Below are positions 1 to 8,132 of a stretch of DNA of 64,000 nucleotides, piece by piece. Below the pieces are notes generated by a model. It saw only the letters and a program-made list of their open reading frames with translations, ran no database searches and was not told the origin of the DNA. The translations under genes were made by a program, and so were the position numbers. The stretch's first letter is position 1. Each line of letters opens with the position of its first letter. Origin of the DNA: Actinomycetes bacterium (GTDB lineage: Bacteria > Actinomycetota > Coriobacteriia > Coriobacteriales > UBA8131); contig WRGR01000046.1 of NCBI GenBank assembly GCA_009787085.1, forward strand, positions 137,147 to 201,146. Reading direction: 5' to 3'.

Positions 1-77
1 ACATGACGGACAGCGCCGAAGAAGACGGCATGGTCTGTGGTGGCGAGATGCTGGTGATGATCGAGAAAGTGTCGTAA
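1..77 (+). CDS. XdhC/CoxI-like protein, C-terminal fragment
   Basis: An open frame enters from the left edge and stops at TAA 75-77. Only about 25 residues are visible. They end in a Cys-Gly-Gly-Glu-Met segment followed by a short hydrophobic strand and Ile-Glu, which resembles the C-terminus of XdhC/CoxI family proteins that insert or protect the molybdenum cofactor of xanthine-dehydrogenase-type enzymes. The family call rests on this short tail alone, so it is tentative. The gene converges on the minus-strand deaminase gene. Between them (78-197) I see only a weak inverted repeat (TAAACCC 156-162 with GGGTTTA 187-193) that could help end transcription. Confidence 0.4.
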   Translation, partial: MTDSAEEDGMVCGGEMLVMIEKVS

Positions 78-197
78 GGCTGGCAGGACGTGTGCCAGGC
101 CGCAAGACAGGATACCTCGTCTTTTCCCTGATCAGCAGCTCAAAAAATTGCAGGCTAAACCCGTGTGGGAAAAACCGTGTGCGACTGGGTTTAAGTG

Positions 198-665
198 TTA
201 GTCGGCACTGTTCTTGTCAACGGAGAACTGGCGGGTCAGCACACCGGCCTCATCCAGCATTTCCTGAGTGAGCTTGTCCGGGTATGCGGCATCAAAGACG
301 ATCTCTGTGACCCCGGCATTTATCAGGCTCTTGGCGCACATGATACATGGTTGGGTGGTTACATAGCAAGTGGCACCGTCCACCGAGATGCCGTTTTTGG
401 CGGCTTGCAGTATAGCGTTCTCCTCGCCGTGTACCCCTCGACAAAGCTCGTGCTTCTCTCCCGACGGAATACCCAACTCGGCACGTAGGCAGCCTCTGGT
501 CAGGCAGTGCTCGATGCCTTTGGGTACGCCGTTGTAACCGGTCGCCAAGATGCGCTTGTCACGCACCAGCACAGCGCCAACAGCCCGCCGCAAACAGGTT
601 GTACGGGTGCTCACCAGGTGGGCAATTTGCATAAAATACTGATCCCAAGAAGGACGCTCGTCCAT
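198..665 (-). CDS. Deoxycytidylate (dCMP) deaminase family protein
   Basis: Zinc-dependent deaminase predicted to convert dCMP to dUMP for thymidylate synthesis, or a ComEB-type relative. The zinc site is visible: His79-Gly-Glu81 (ligand and proton-shuttle Glu) and Pro-Cys107-x-x-Cys110. The N-terminal part has the usual strand with the TGYNG motif near residue 42. The protein is 155 residues, normal for the family. I chose the ATG at 663-665 because a strong GAGGAGG site lies directly upstream and the longer frame to 710 would run into upp. It is the last gene of a minus-strand glyA-upp-deaminase run, 10 bp after the upp stop, so all three probably share a transcript serving pyrimidine and one-carbon metabolism. 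Confidence 0.88.
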   Translation of the reverse strand: MDERPSWDQYFMQIAHLVSTRTTCLRRAVGAVLVRDKRILATGYNGVPKGIEHCLTRGCLRAELGIPSGEKHELCRGVHGEENAILQAAKNGISVDGATCYVTTQPCIMCAKSLINAGVTEIVFDAAYPDKLTQEMLDEAGVLTRQFSVDKNSAD

Positions 666-675
666 TTCCCCTCCT

Positions 676-1341
676 CTATTTGGTGCCGAAAATGCGGTCA
701 CCGGCATCACCGAGGCCGGGTACGATATAGGCCTTCTCGTTCAGCCGCTCGTCGATAGCACAAGTATAGATATTGATAGCTGGGTCATGATCCAACACCG
801 CCTTGATGCCTTCGGGGGCAGCAATAATCACCAGCAAACGAATCTTAACAGAAGACACTTGACGACGCTTCAAAAACTCGATGGCCGCCACTGCCGAGCC
901 GCCGGTCGCCAGCATCGGGTCGACCAGCAACACCTCCCGGGTGTCGATGTCCTCGGGCAGTTTGCAGTAATACTCGACCGGCTGATGCGTCTCAGGGTCA
1001 CGGTAAAGGCCGATATGCCCAACCCGGGCAGCAGGAACGAGCTCTAGGATGCCTTCCACCATGCCTAGGCCGGCGCGCAGGATCGGCACCACCGCCACCT
1101 TGCGACCCTTCAGGGTGTAGGCGGTAGTCTTGCAGATGGGGGTATCGACCTGAACCGGCTGCAGTTGAAAATGCCGGGTGGCCTCATAGCCCTCAAACAT
1201 CGCCAATTCTTTCACCAGTTCTTTGAACTGCTTGGAGCTGGTGTTCTTATCACGCAGGATCGACAGCTTGTGCTGCACCATGGGGTGGTCGATAACCGTC
1301 ACTTGCCTTGCATAATCAGACGCTAGTTTTGTATTAGCCAT
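676..1341 (-). CDS. upp: Uracil phosphoribosyltransferase
   Basis: Salvage enzyme that joins uracil to PRPP to give UMP. The PRPP-binding signature DPMLATGGS is at residues 141-149, and the C-terminal segment with Pro-Gly-Leu-Gly-Asp-Ala-Gly-Asp is the usual uracil-binding end. The protein is 221 residues, slightly longer than the typical 208-210 because of a short N-terminal extension. I place the start at ATG 1339-1341, behind a GGGAGAA site; the frame is open further up to 1374, but that stretch is repeat-derived. It sits between glyA and the deaminase on the minus strand. The spacer towards glyA contains three copies of a CTTCCCTA repeat. Confidence 0.95.
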   Translation of the reverse strand: MANTKLASDYARQVTVIDHPMVQHKLSILRDKNTSSKQFKELVKELAMFEGYEATRHFQLQPVQVDTPICKTTAYTLKGRKVAVVPILRAGLGMVEGILELVPAARVGHIGLYRDPETHQPVEYYCKLPEDIDTREVLLVDPMLATGGSAVAAIEFLKRRQVSSVKIRLLVIIAAPEGIKAVLDHDPAINIYTCAIDERLNEKAYIVPGLGDAGDRIFGTK

Positions 1342-1370
1342 CTTTTCTCCCTTGGTTTTCTCCTTCGACG

Positions 1371-1403
1371 GCACTTCCCTAGTGCTTCCCTAGCACTTCC
1401 CTA
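1371..1403. repeat. Triple CTTCCCTA repeat at the glyA stop codon
   Basis: Three near-identical 10-11 bp units (RTGCTTCCCTA / GCACTTCCCTA) follow one another, and the last one contains the glyA stop codon (TAG on the minus strand). The unit matches the terminus of the CTAG-flanked elements described elsewhere in this window (at 5.4, 12.7, 44.6 and 47.9 kb). Confidence 0.6.
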
Positions 1404-2651
1404 AAGCTCTGGATACAGAGGATGGGCTCCGCGTATCTCGGAGATGCGCCCGGCGACCTCGGCCAGCGTAGCGGCATCTTGATGACAGAACAGCGTACGA
1501 GCCAAGAGGCTGCCGATTTCGTATGCCTCATCGGCCCCAAAGCCCCGGGTGGTCATGGCGGCGCTGCCGACGCGGATGCCGCTGGCCTCGGTTGGCGGTC
1601 GAGTCTCGTTAGGGATGACGTTCTTATTCACTGTCATGCCCACTTGATCCAACAGTTTCTCGGCATCGCTGCCATGGATGCCAGTGGCCGTAAGGTCGAC
1701 CAAGGCCAGATGGTTGTCCGTGCCACCAGTCACCAGTCGCAGGCCGCCGTCAGCCATGCCCTTGCCCATGGCCGCCATGTTCTGAATGATCTGTAAGGTG
1801 TAGTCCTTGAAGGCCGGCTGCATGGCCTCGCCGAAAGCCACCGCCTTACCGGCGATGACGTGCTGCAAGGGGCCGCCTTGAGCGCCCGGGAAAATCGCCT
1901 TGTCAATAGCGGCGGCCACGTCTTCGCGATTGCTAAGGATAAAACCGCCACGCGGGCCGCGCAGGGTCTTATGCGAGGTGCTGGTGACAACGTCGGCCCA
2001 AGGCACCGGACTAGGATGCACACCGCCGGCCACCAAGCCCACCGTGTGGGCGATGTCGGCCATCAAGTAAGCGCCAACCTTCTTGGCAATCTCGGCGAAA
2101 CGCTCAAAGTCGATAACCCGCGGATAAGCACTGGCACCGGCAATGATCATCTGCGGTCGACACTGAAGCGCCAGCTGCTCCACAGCATCCATGTCAATAC
2201 GCTCCGTGATCGGGTCGACACCATAAGAGACAATCTTATAGAGGCGACCGGAGAAGTTAGCCGGAGAACCATGCGTCAAGTGGCCGCCGTGAGCCAAACT
2301 CATGCCCAAAACCGTATCCCCCGGCTTCAGCAGGGCAAAATAACAGGCCAAGTTAGCCGAGACACCACTGTGCGGCTGAACATTGGCGAAGGCCGCACCA
2401 AACAGCTGCTTCGCCCGTTCACGAGCCAAGTTCTCAACCTCGTCCACCGCATGACAGCCGCCATAATACCGCTTACCGGGATAGCCCTCAGCATACTTGT
2501 TGGTGAGCACACTGCCCACCGCCTCCATCACCGCCAACGATGTGAAGTTCTCGGAGGCAATCAGCTCGATCTGGTTGCGCTCCCGCGCTAGTTCGGATTG
2601 GATCAGCCGCGCTACGTCAGGGTCGCTGACACTAAGTTGTTCAAGAGACAT
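1401..2651 (-). CDS. glyA: Serine hydroxymethyltransferase
   Basis: PLP enzyme that interconverts serine and glycine and supplies 5,10-methylene-tetrahydrofolate. The PLP-lysine segment ([13 protein letters not shown]) is present at about residue 225, and the N-terminal ELIASENF motif and the Glu/Tyr-rich substrate segment ([14 protein letters not shown]) are intact. The protein is 416 residues, the usual bacterial length. The start at ATG 2649-2651 (MSLEQ) fits the family N-terminus and has a GAAAGG site upstream; the frame remains open to 2702. It is probably the first gene of the operon with upp and the dCMP deaminase gene. Confidence 0.96.
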   Translation of the reverse strand: MSLEQLSVSDPDVARLIQSELARERNQIELIASENFTSLAVMEAVGSVLTNKYAEGYPGKRYYGGCHAVDEVENLARERAKQLFGAAFANVQPHSGVSANLACYFALLKPGDTVLGMSLAHGGHLTHGSPANFSGRLYKIVSYGVDPITERIDMDAVEQLALQCRPQMIIAGASAYPRVIDFERFAEIAKKVGAYLMADIAHTVGLVAGGVHPSPVPWADVVTSTSHKTLRGPRGGFILSNREDVAAAIDKAIFPGAQGGPLQHVIAGKAVAFGEAMQPAFKDYTLQIIQNMAAMGKGMADGGLRLVTGGTDNHLALVDLTATGIHGSDAEKLLDQVGMTVNKNVIPNETRPPTEASGIRVGSAAMTTRGFGADEAYEIGSLLARTLFCHQDAATLAEVAGRISEIRGAHPLYPEL

Positions 2652-2846
2652 TTGGGGCCTTTCAGGACGGTTGGTAAGACAGCCAAAGCCTATCAGAAGC
2701 ACTACCAGCAGCCATCAGCCCACAAGACGACACCAGAACAAGCACTTCCGACAAGCGGCGGTACGTGTTATATTGCTTGCTATTCTAGCAAAGTTTCCCC
2801 GCCCAAATAGCCGGCATATCGAGAGAGCGCCGATGGCAGTCTGCCC
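2652..2846. other. glyA upstream region
   Basis: No gene is seen here. It should hold the glyA promoter on the minus strand. A short inverted repeat TTGCTATTCTAGCAA lies at 2777-2791, with an A/T-rich stretch beside it (TATAAC-like on the minus strand). This could be a promoter or operator, but nothing proves it. Confidence 0.25.
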
Positions 2847-2988
2847 GGCAGCACCAGTCGGCAGCACCAGTCGGCAGCACCAGGTGGCAGCACCAGGTGG
2901 CAGCACCGGCCGGTGGCAGCAACCAGCCGTCAGCACCACTGCGGCACCAAGTGGCAGCACCAGGTGGCAGCACCGGCCGGCGGCAGCA
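2847..2988. repeat. 13-bp GGCAGCACCAGTC-type tandem repeat
   Basis: About ten to eleven head-to-tail copies of a 13-bp unit (consensus GGCAGCACCAGKY), with some units lengthened by a GGCCGG insert. The period is not a multiple of three, and the frames through it look like composition artefacts, so it is best read as non-coding. It lies between the glyA promoter region and a truncated restriction-modification gene, and may mark a recombination scar. Confidence 0.8.
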
Positions 2989-3049
2989 TTGCGGTGCCGA
3001 CCTCTTAGCCACCTTTTGTCTAACCACTCTCCCCCCGTAGCCTGATAGA

Positions 3050-4282
3050 ATGAAGAAAGCAACGAACGAAGCAACAAAATCAGACCCGATTCTACAACAA
3101 TCAGTACTTCGTATGCGAAGGACCCTCAGATGGGCGCCTTTCGATTTAATGAAGGCGGCCGACTACTTTGACCCAGGCGAGATGTTCGGAATATCCAGCG
3201 GCTTCGACGCAGTGATTGGCAATCCGCCCTACATACACTTGGAATCCATGAAGGAGTTATCGAAGAGCCTGTACTTGCCACTAGGCTATGAGTCATATGA
3301 AGCACGTGGTGACATGTATTCGTTGTTCTATGAACGGGGAATCCAACTGCTGAAAGATGGTGGTGTTATCTGCTGCATCACCTCCAACAAGTGGATGCGG
3401 GCTGCTTATGGCCAGTCGCTACGCAGCTTCTTCATCGAGAACTCCAACCCTGTCCGACTGATTGATTTTTCCGGACAGAAGGTTTTTGATGCAACTGTTG
3501 ACACCAATATTTTGTTGGCCACCAAAGAACCCTACAAGCAATCGACCCAGTCAACGATCATCCGGGCGGATTACCTAGGAAATTTGAGCGTTTATATTGC
3601 GCAGAACCAGTGCGTGAACGTCTTCGGCAGCACTTGGGCGATACTAAGCAACATGGAGCGGCGGATAAAAGAGAAGATAGAGGCCGTCGGGGTGCCGCTG
3701 GGGCAGTGGGACATCAAGATCAACCGCGGGCTGCTAGCTGGCTGCAACGAGGCCTTCATCATCGACGGGGCGCTCAAGGACCGCCTGGTCGCCGAGGACC
3801 CCAGGAGCGCCGAGATTATTAGGCCGATTCTCAGGGGCAGGGACATCAAGCGCTACAGCTACGAGTTCGCCGACAAGTGGGTGATCGCTACATTCCCGGC
3901 ACTCCACTACGGCATCGACGAGTTCCCCGCCGTTAAGAAGTGGCTGATCTCGGCTGACTGGAGCAATGAGGTTCCGCAGGGATACGGGCAGCTCAGACTG
4001 GAGCAGACCGGCGCCACCCATACTGTCAATGGGGTCAAGTTCAAAGCCCGAAAGCGGACAGGGAACAAATGGTTCGAGACTCAGGACCAGATAGGTTATT
4101 GGGACGATTTCAGTAAGCAGAAAATCGCATGGGGCAAATTGTGCCTGAGCTCGCAATTTGCCCTAATTGAAGAGCCTGCCTTGATCGATTCCCCGTACCC
4201 ATCTGCAGCGCCTGCATCGCCATATAGCAGCCTAACAAATTTTTTTGCTTCCTCTCATTTCCTTTTAATTCTCCGTGCCTAG
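3050..4282 (+). pseudogene. Truncated Eco57I-like type IIG restriction-methylase
   Basis: The frame starts with about 25 unrelated residues and then enters the middle of an adenine-N6 methylase of the Eco57I/TaqI type. The catalytic NPPY motif (GNPPYIHLES) is near residue 58, followed by the GDMYSLFYERG and CCITSNKWMRA segments of the methylase fold and the start of the target-recognition region (GxDIKRY at about residue 264). The upstream half, which would hold the nuclease and the AdoMet motif I, is missing. The C-terminus breaks off after a KIAWGKLCLSSQFAL segment and continues in unrelated sequence. A working enzyme of this type is around 1000 residues, so this 410-residue piece should be inactive. 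It is flanked by a tandem repeat on the left. Confidence 0.8.
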
Positions 4283-4327
4283 ACTTATAGGTGTATCGCA
4301 ACAAGACCTCTAGGAAGGAGAAACATC

Positions 4328-5191
4328 ATGAAGGCAAGAAAGATCATGTCCATCGCACTAGTGTCAATCGTCGCGTCCCTGGCGCTCGCAGGCTGCAACG
4401 GGGCATCAGGGAGCATCCCGGATGTCAAGGCCATCCAAGACGCCATGGCCGCCCAGGCCCAACAGGACCTCTCAGGGCTGGCGGCCGCCCAGATGGGCGG
4501 CGAGCAGGCGGCAGCCCTGCCGGCCGACCCGCAGGCCGCCCCGGCCGACCCGGCGCAGGCCCCGGCCGACCCGGCGCCAGCCAACGTCCCGGCCAACAAT
4601 CCTGCCGCCGCCGCCCCGGCCGCCCCGCCCGCCGCCGCACCGGCCGCCCCGGCCGCTGCCGCACCGGCTCCGGCTGCCGCGCCGGCCGCCCCGGGCGTGA
4701 TAGGCGAGGCCAAGGCCAAGGCCATCGCCTTGCAGCATGCCGGCCTGGCGGCCTCCAAGGTCACGTTCGTCCGCTGCCACCTGGACTACGACGACGGTAG
4801 GCAGGAGTACGAGGTCGAGTTCTACAGCGGCAATGTCGAGTATGACTATGAGATCGATGCCCTGACCGGGGCGATCCGCTCCCACGACCGCGATGCCGAG
4901 TACTACGCGGCACCCAAGCCGGCCGCGGCGCCGGCCCAGCCGGCCCCGGCGCCGGCCGCGGCGCCGGCCCAGCCTAGCACGGCGGACATCGGCGCAGCCA
5001 AGGCCAAGGCCATCGCCTTGCAGCATGCCGGCCTGGCAGCCAGCGGCGTGCAGCGGCTGTACGCCGAGCAGGACCGGGACAACGGGCGGCTGGAGTACGA
5101 CGTGCAGTTCTATGTCGGCAACGTCGAGTACAGCTACGAGATCGATGCCGCCAGTGGCAAGGTGCTGAGCCGCGAGATCGACCGCGACTGA
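4328..5191 (+). CDS. Lipoprotein with two PepSY-like domains
   Basis: Predicted exported lipoprotein of 287 residues. A signal peptide ends in a lipobox (LALAGC, lipidated Cys at residue 23), so the protein should be anchored outside the membrane. An Ala/Pro-rich linker follows (about residues 50-120), then two PepSY-type domains (about 121-197 and 220-285), each opening with the same KAKAIALQHAGLAAS helix and ending in a VEYxYEIDAxxG strand, separated by a second Ala/Pro linker. PepSY domains are thought to bind or inhibit peptidases. The gene stands alone behind AAGGAG and is followed by a strong hairpin. Its GC content is far above that of its neighbours because of the Ala/Pro runs. The actual partner is unknown. 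Confidence 0.85.
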   Translation: MKARKIMSIALVSIVASLALAGCNGASGSIPDVKAIQDAMAAQAQQDLSGLAAAQMGGEQAAALPADPQAAPADPAQAPADPAPANVPANNPAAAAPAAPPAAAPAAPAAAAPAPAAAPAAPGVIGEAKAKAIALQHAGLAASKVTFVRCHLDYDDGRQEYEVEFYSGNVEYDYEIDALTGAIRSHDRDAEYYAAPKPAAAPAQPAPAPAAAPAQPSTADIGAAKAKAIALQHAGLAASGVQRLYAEQDRDNGRLEYDVQFYVGNVEYSYEIDAASGKVLSREIDRD

Positions 5192-5226
5192 GCGGCATGC
5201 CCCTGGGGAGCGGGCAAAGTCCGGTG

Positions 5227-5280
5227 AAAAGCCCGAGGGCGCGGCCGCCAAGTACCTGCGGCCGCGCCCTCGGCATCGGC
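5227..5280 (+). terminator. Strong hairpin after the PepSY lipoprotein
   Basis: Two perfect 16-base arms (CCGAGGGCGCGGCCGC 5233-5248 and its complement 5258-5273) enclose a 9-nt loop. Outside them AAAAGC and GGCTTT can extend the pairing. The T-run is short, so termination efficiency is uncertain, but placement 40 bp after the stop fits a terminator. Confidence 0.75.
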
Positions 5281-5338
5281 TTTGGGAACACGAGGCGCCC
5301 ATGGCCGCTCCTGCTGCGGCCTCGAGGCCGCCGACGGC

Positions 5339-5472
5339 AACTTTGCCGATTAACTCACAATTCCATCCCCCAAAACCCCTGATCCGCAATCTTTCACCTT
5401 GCTGATCAGGGGAAAGATTGCCGGTCAAACCGGCAATGACTGCAGTTTGGGGGGATTAATCGGCGCCTCTAG
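5339..5472 (+). mobile_element. CTAG-type miniature element, copy A
   Basis: About 130 bp that aligns with the copies at 12.7, 44.6 and 47.9 kb. It has an imperfect terminal inverted repeat (GCCGATTAA at the left, TTAATCGGC at the right), and CTAG at the right edge only (5469-5472), so the left target copy has decayed. An internal hairpin pairs GCAATCTTTC (5386-5395) with GAAAGATTGC (5412-5421). The birA stop codon follows the right CTAG directly. Confidence 0.7.
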
Positions 5473-6444
5473 TTACCTCCGTCCAGCATGCCCGCGCTCA
5501 CGGGGCGGCTTACGCTGGGTTAGCTCACCACCGTAGACCAACTGTTCACCCTGTTCTGTGCAGACGACCAAGCGACCTTGGACATCGATACCGCGCAGTG
5601 TGCCAGCGGCAATTTCTGACCCTAAGCCATCGCGTATCTCAACCCACTCCCCCAACTGCGCCAAATGGCGGCGGTACTCCCCGGCAAAACCGGAGAAACT
5701 CCAAGCCGCTGCACTGGCCTGCTCCAAACTGTTTAGCAGATGTGTGGCCAAGGACTGCCGGAGCTGGTCGATCAAGGCTTGGCCACAGCAGGCAGCAGGG
5801 TAGAGGCAAGCACTGGGGAGGCCCTCCGAGCAGTCTGACTCTGAGGCGGATATCTTGTTGTCACCCACCGCAGCAGCAGCATCGGCAGTGTCTGCCACGA
5901 ACTGCAGAGACGCTGCCGAGGTGGTTGTAGGCACGACGTTGATACCGATGCCGATCAATGCATGGCCGCCCACCAGCTCCACTAGGATACCTGCCAGTTT
6001 GCCTTTGACTACCGGCGATATTGTTTCGGGGCAAGAGGGCGAATCCCGCCGCCCAGCCGCTCCCCTGCCTTCCAGCAGCAGCAGGTCATTTGGCCACTTG
6101 ATGCGAACCTCATCGGCCGTGAGGGGCTGAACTGCGGCCCGAGCTGCCAAGGCTGTAATCAAGGGCAGACTAACTGCCTGCTCGGCGCTGAGCAGCCCTG
6201 GCCAGAGCAGCGACAGGTACAAGCCGCCCTGCAAAGAGCGCCACTGGCGGCCAAGTCGGCCTCGGCCAGCGGTTTGTTCCGCTGCCTGCACGAAAAGCGG
6301 CAGCCGCTCAAACGGCTCCCCGACCGTTGCCGGGCGCAGCATCTGCCGCAGTACGTCGTTGGTGGAACTGCAGCTATCCAGTTTGAGTAACGCGTACTCT
6401 CTGCCAAGTGCCGTCACCAGCACCTCTGGCTCAACTGCTGTCAT
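5473..6444 (-). CDS. birA: Biotin--[acetyl-CoA-carboxylase] ligase
   Basis: Activates biotin as biotinyl-AMP and transfers it to the lysine of carboxylase carrier proteins. The family motifs are clear: SSTNDVL at about residue 24, AEQTAGRGRLGRQW around 55-68, KWPNDLLL and GILVEL in the catalytic core, and a C-terminal SH3-like part. It lacks the N-terminal DNA-binding helix-turn-helix, so this is a group I enzyme without repressor function. About 45 residues of low-complexity sequence sit between the two core motifs beyond GIGINVV. The start ATG 6442-6444 has an AAAGGG site; the frame upstream to 6495 seems non-coding. It follows pth on the minus strand after a 106-bp gap. Confidence 0.92.
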   Translation of the reverse strand: MTAVEPEVLVTALGREYALLKLDSCSSTNDVLRQMLRPATVGEPFERLPLFVQAAEQTAGRGRLGRQWRSLQGGLYLSLLWPGLLSAEQAVSLPLITALAARAAVQPLTADEVRIKWPNDLLLLEGRGAAGRRDSPSCPETISPVVKGKLAGILVELVGGHALIGIGINVVPTTTSAASLQFVADTADAAAAVGDNKISASESDCSEGLPSACLYPAACCGQALIDQLRQSLATHLLNSLEQASAAAWSFSGFAGEYRRHLAQLGEWVEIRDGLGSEIAAGTLRGIDVQGRLVVCTEQGEQLVYGGELTQRKPPRERGHAGRR

Positions 6445-6550
6445 CAACTGCCCTTTTGCCGTAGCGCCCGCCTTGGACGATTGACAGCGGCACAAAATAT
6501 TGCTTCCCTGAGCTCATAATGACGGATTTCACACACTGATCGGCATTTTC

Positions 6551-7156
6551 CTAGCCCGTGCCATGATCGCCATGATGGGCGTTCATGGCACGGGCCAAGC
6601 CATCGCGAACACAACTGATCAGCACTGGCACGGCTGCGATCACCTGTGCTTGGAAGTCTGCCAAGGTATCGTCGCGCAGGGGCTGGAGCACGAAGGCTGC
6701 TGCATCCATCCGACCAGGCGGCCGGCCAATGCCGAAACGCAGACGAGCATAATCCTGACCGATGGCCCCAGAGATAGAGCGTAGGCCGTTATGGCCGCCA
6801 TGGCCGCCGCCGAACTTCAGACGTAGGCTGCCCGGCGGCAAATCCAGCTCATCGTGTACTACCAGCAGCTCATCTAGGCTGCAACCGCTGATCTTCAGCA
6901 ACCCCTTGGTAGGGCCGCCGGAGAGGTTCATAAAGGAGAGGGGCTTGGCCAACACCAACTTGCTGCCATCATCTAGGCGCTTCTCCGCAAACATGGCCTC
7001 GCCGGTCGTCTTCCAGTAGTTGGCACAACCCAGCTCGGCGGCCAACGCCTCGACCGCTAGAAAACCGGCATTATGCCGGGTGTCCTGATATTCCCGCCCC
7101 GGGTTGCCGAGGCCGACAATCAGTCGCGGCTGGCAGGACGAAACAGCACGTAGCAT
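6551..7156 (-). CDS. pth: Peptidyl-tRNA hydrolase
   Basis: Releases tRNA from peptidyl-tRNA that has dropped off ribosomes. The N-terminal signature LIVGLGNPGREYQDTRHNAG carries the catalytic His and Asn; the FMNLSG motif and the HDELDLP-to-GGGHGGHNGLRS segment are intact. The protein is 201 residues, normal. It begins 14 bp after the prs stop on the minus strand and belongs to the glmU-prs-pth run, a common order in Gram-positive bacteria. The stop codon lies inside a CTAG that is preceded on the plus strand by GATCGGCATTTTC, which looks like one end of the CTAG-type element. Confidence 0.96.
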   Translation of the reverse strand: MLRAVSSCQPRLIVGLGNPGREYQDTRHNAGFLAVEALAAELGCANYWKTTGEAMFAEKRLDDGSKLVLAKPLSFMNLSGGPTKGLLKISGCSLDELLVVHDELDLPPGSLRLKFGGGHGGHNGLRSISGAIGQDYARLRFGIGRPPGRMDAAAFVLQPLRDDTLADFQAQVIAAVPVLISCVRDGLARAMNAHHGDHGTG

Positions 7157-7170
7157 GATTCGGCGCTTCC

Positions 7171-8130
7171 CTAGAGCTGGAATTCCGGGTCGAACAGCTC
7201 TGAGACGCTAGTCTCGTTGAACACGTTGACCACGGCCCGGGTCAACAGCGAAGCCACCGTCACCACCCGGATCTTGCCGGTCTGGAACTGCTCGGGGACC
7301 GGCACGGTATCACAGACCACCACTTCCTCGATCTCCAACTTCTCCAAGCGCTCGAAGGCTGGGCCAGAGAACAGCCCATGGGTGGCACAGATGTAGATTT
7401 TACCGGCCCCTCGATTTCGCAAGGCCTCGACACTGCTGACAACTGAGCCGGCGGTATCGATTATGTCATCGTTGATGATGCAGGTCCTGTCGGCAACATC
7501 GCCAATGACATTGTTGACTTCGGCGACATTGTGCGCTGGACGTGCCTTGTGCATGATCGCCAAGTCGGCATCTAGCATGTCAGCCAGCTTCTTGGCGGCC
7601 TTGGCACGACCGACATCCGGCGACACCACGCAAACGTTTTTCAAGTCCTTGCCCATAAAGTAGTCGGCAAAAATCGGCAACGCCGTCAAATGGTTCACCG
7701 GGATATCGAAGAAGCCTTGGATCTGACCTTGGTGCAAGTCGATAGCGATAATCCGGTCGATGCCAGCCACGGTCAACAGGTTGGCCACCAGTTTGGCTGT
7801 GATCGGTTCCCGAGCCGCTGTTTTCTTGTCTTGACGGGAGTAGCCGTAGTGGGTGATGACTGCGGTCACCGTGCGGGCCGATGCCCGTTTGGCGGCATCA
7901 GCCATGATCAGCAGCTCCATCAAGGCATCATTGACCTTGCCGGACACCGACTGCACCAAAAATACATCACAACCGCGCACACTCTCCAAATAGCGGCCGT
8001 AGATCTCGCCGTTGGCGAAAGTCGTGATCTTGATGTTGCCCAACTCGATGCCGATCAAGGCGGCGATCTTCTCCGCAAGGGCCTTGTTGCTGCGACCGCT
8101 GTAAAGCTTCATGGTCTTGGTCATTTCCAC
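7171..8130 (-). CDS. prs: Ribose-phosphate pyrophosphokinase (PRPP synthase)
   Basis: Makes PRPP from ribose 5-phosphate and ATP for nucleotide, histidine and tryptophan synthesis and for the salvage enzyme upp in this window. Class I features are seen: KLYSGRSNKALAEKIA at the N-terminus, the ATP flexible-loop segment YGYSRQDKK, DLHQGQIQGFFDIP, and a PRPP loop NDDIIDTAGS. Length is about 319 residues. Possible starts are GTG 8130, ATG 8124 and ATG 8112; a GGGAGAGG site 10 bp before the GTG supports one of the first two. It begins 2 bp after the glmU stop, so the two are translationally linked. Confidence 0.96.
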   Translation of the reverse strand: MEMTKTMKLYSGRSNKALAEKIAALIGIELGNIKITTFANGEIYGRYLESVRGCDVFLVQSVSGKVNDALMELLIMADAAKRASARTVTAVITHYGYSRQDKKTAAREPITAKLVANLLTVAGIDRIIAIDLHQGQIQGFFDIPVNHLTALPIFADYFMGKDLKNVCVVSPDVGRAKAAKKLADMLDADLAIMHKARPAHNVAEVNNVIGDVADRTCIINDDIIDTAGSVVSSVEALRNRGAGKIYICATHGLFSGPAFERLEKLEIEEVVVCDTVPVPEQFQTGKIRVVTVASLLTRAVVNVFNETSVSELFDPEFQL

Positions 8131-8132
8131 AG

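Noticed and set aside
2847-2988. CRISPR-like array
   Set aside because: Units of 13 bp are contiguous, without unique spacers, and no cas genes are present.
4472-5428. 318-codon minus-strand frame with Gly/Arg runs
   Set aside because: Shadow of the Ala/Pro linkers of the PepSY lipoprotein, which has a lipobox and a good ribosome site.
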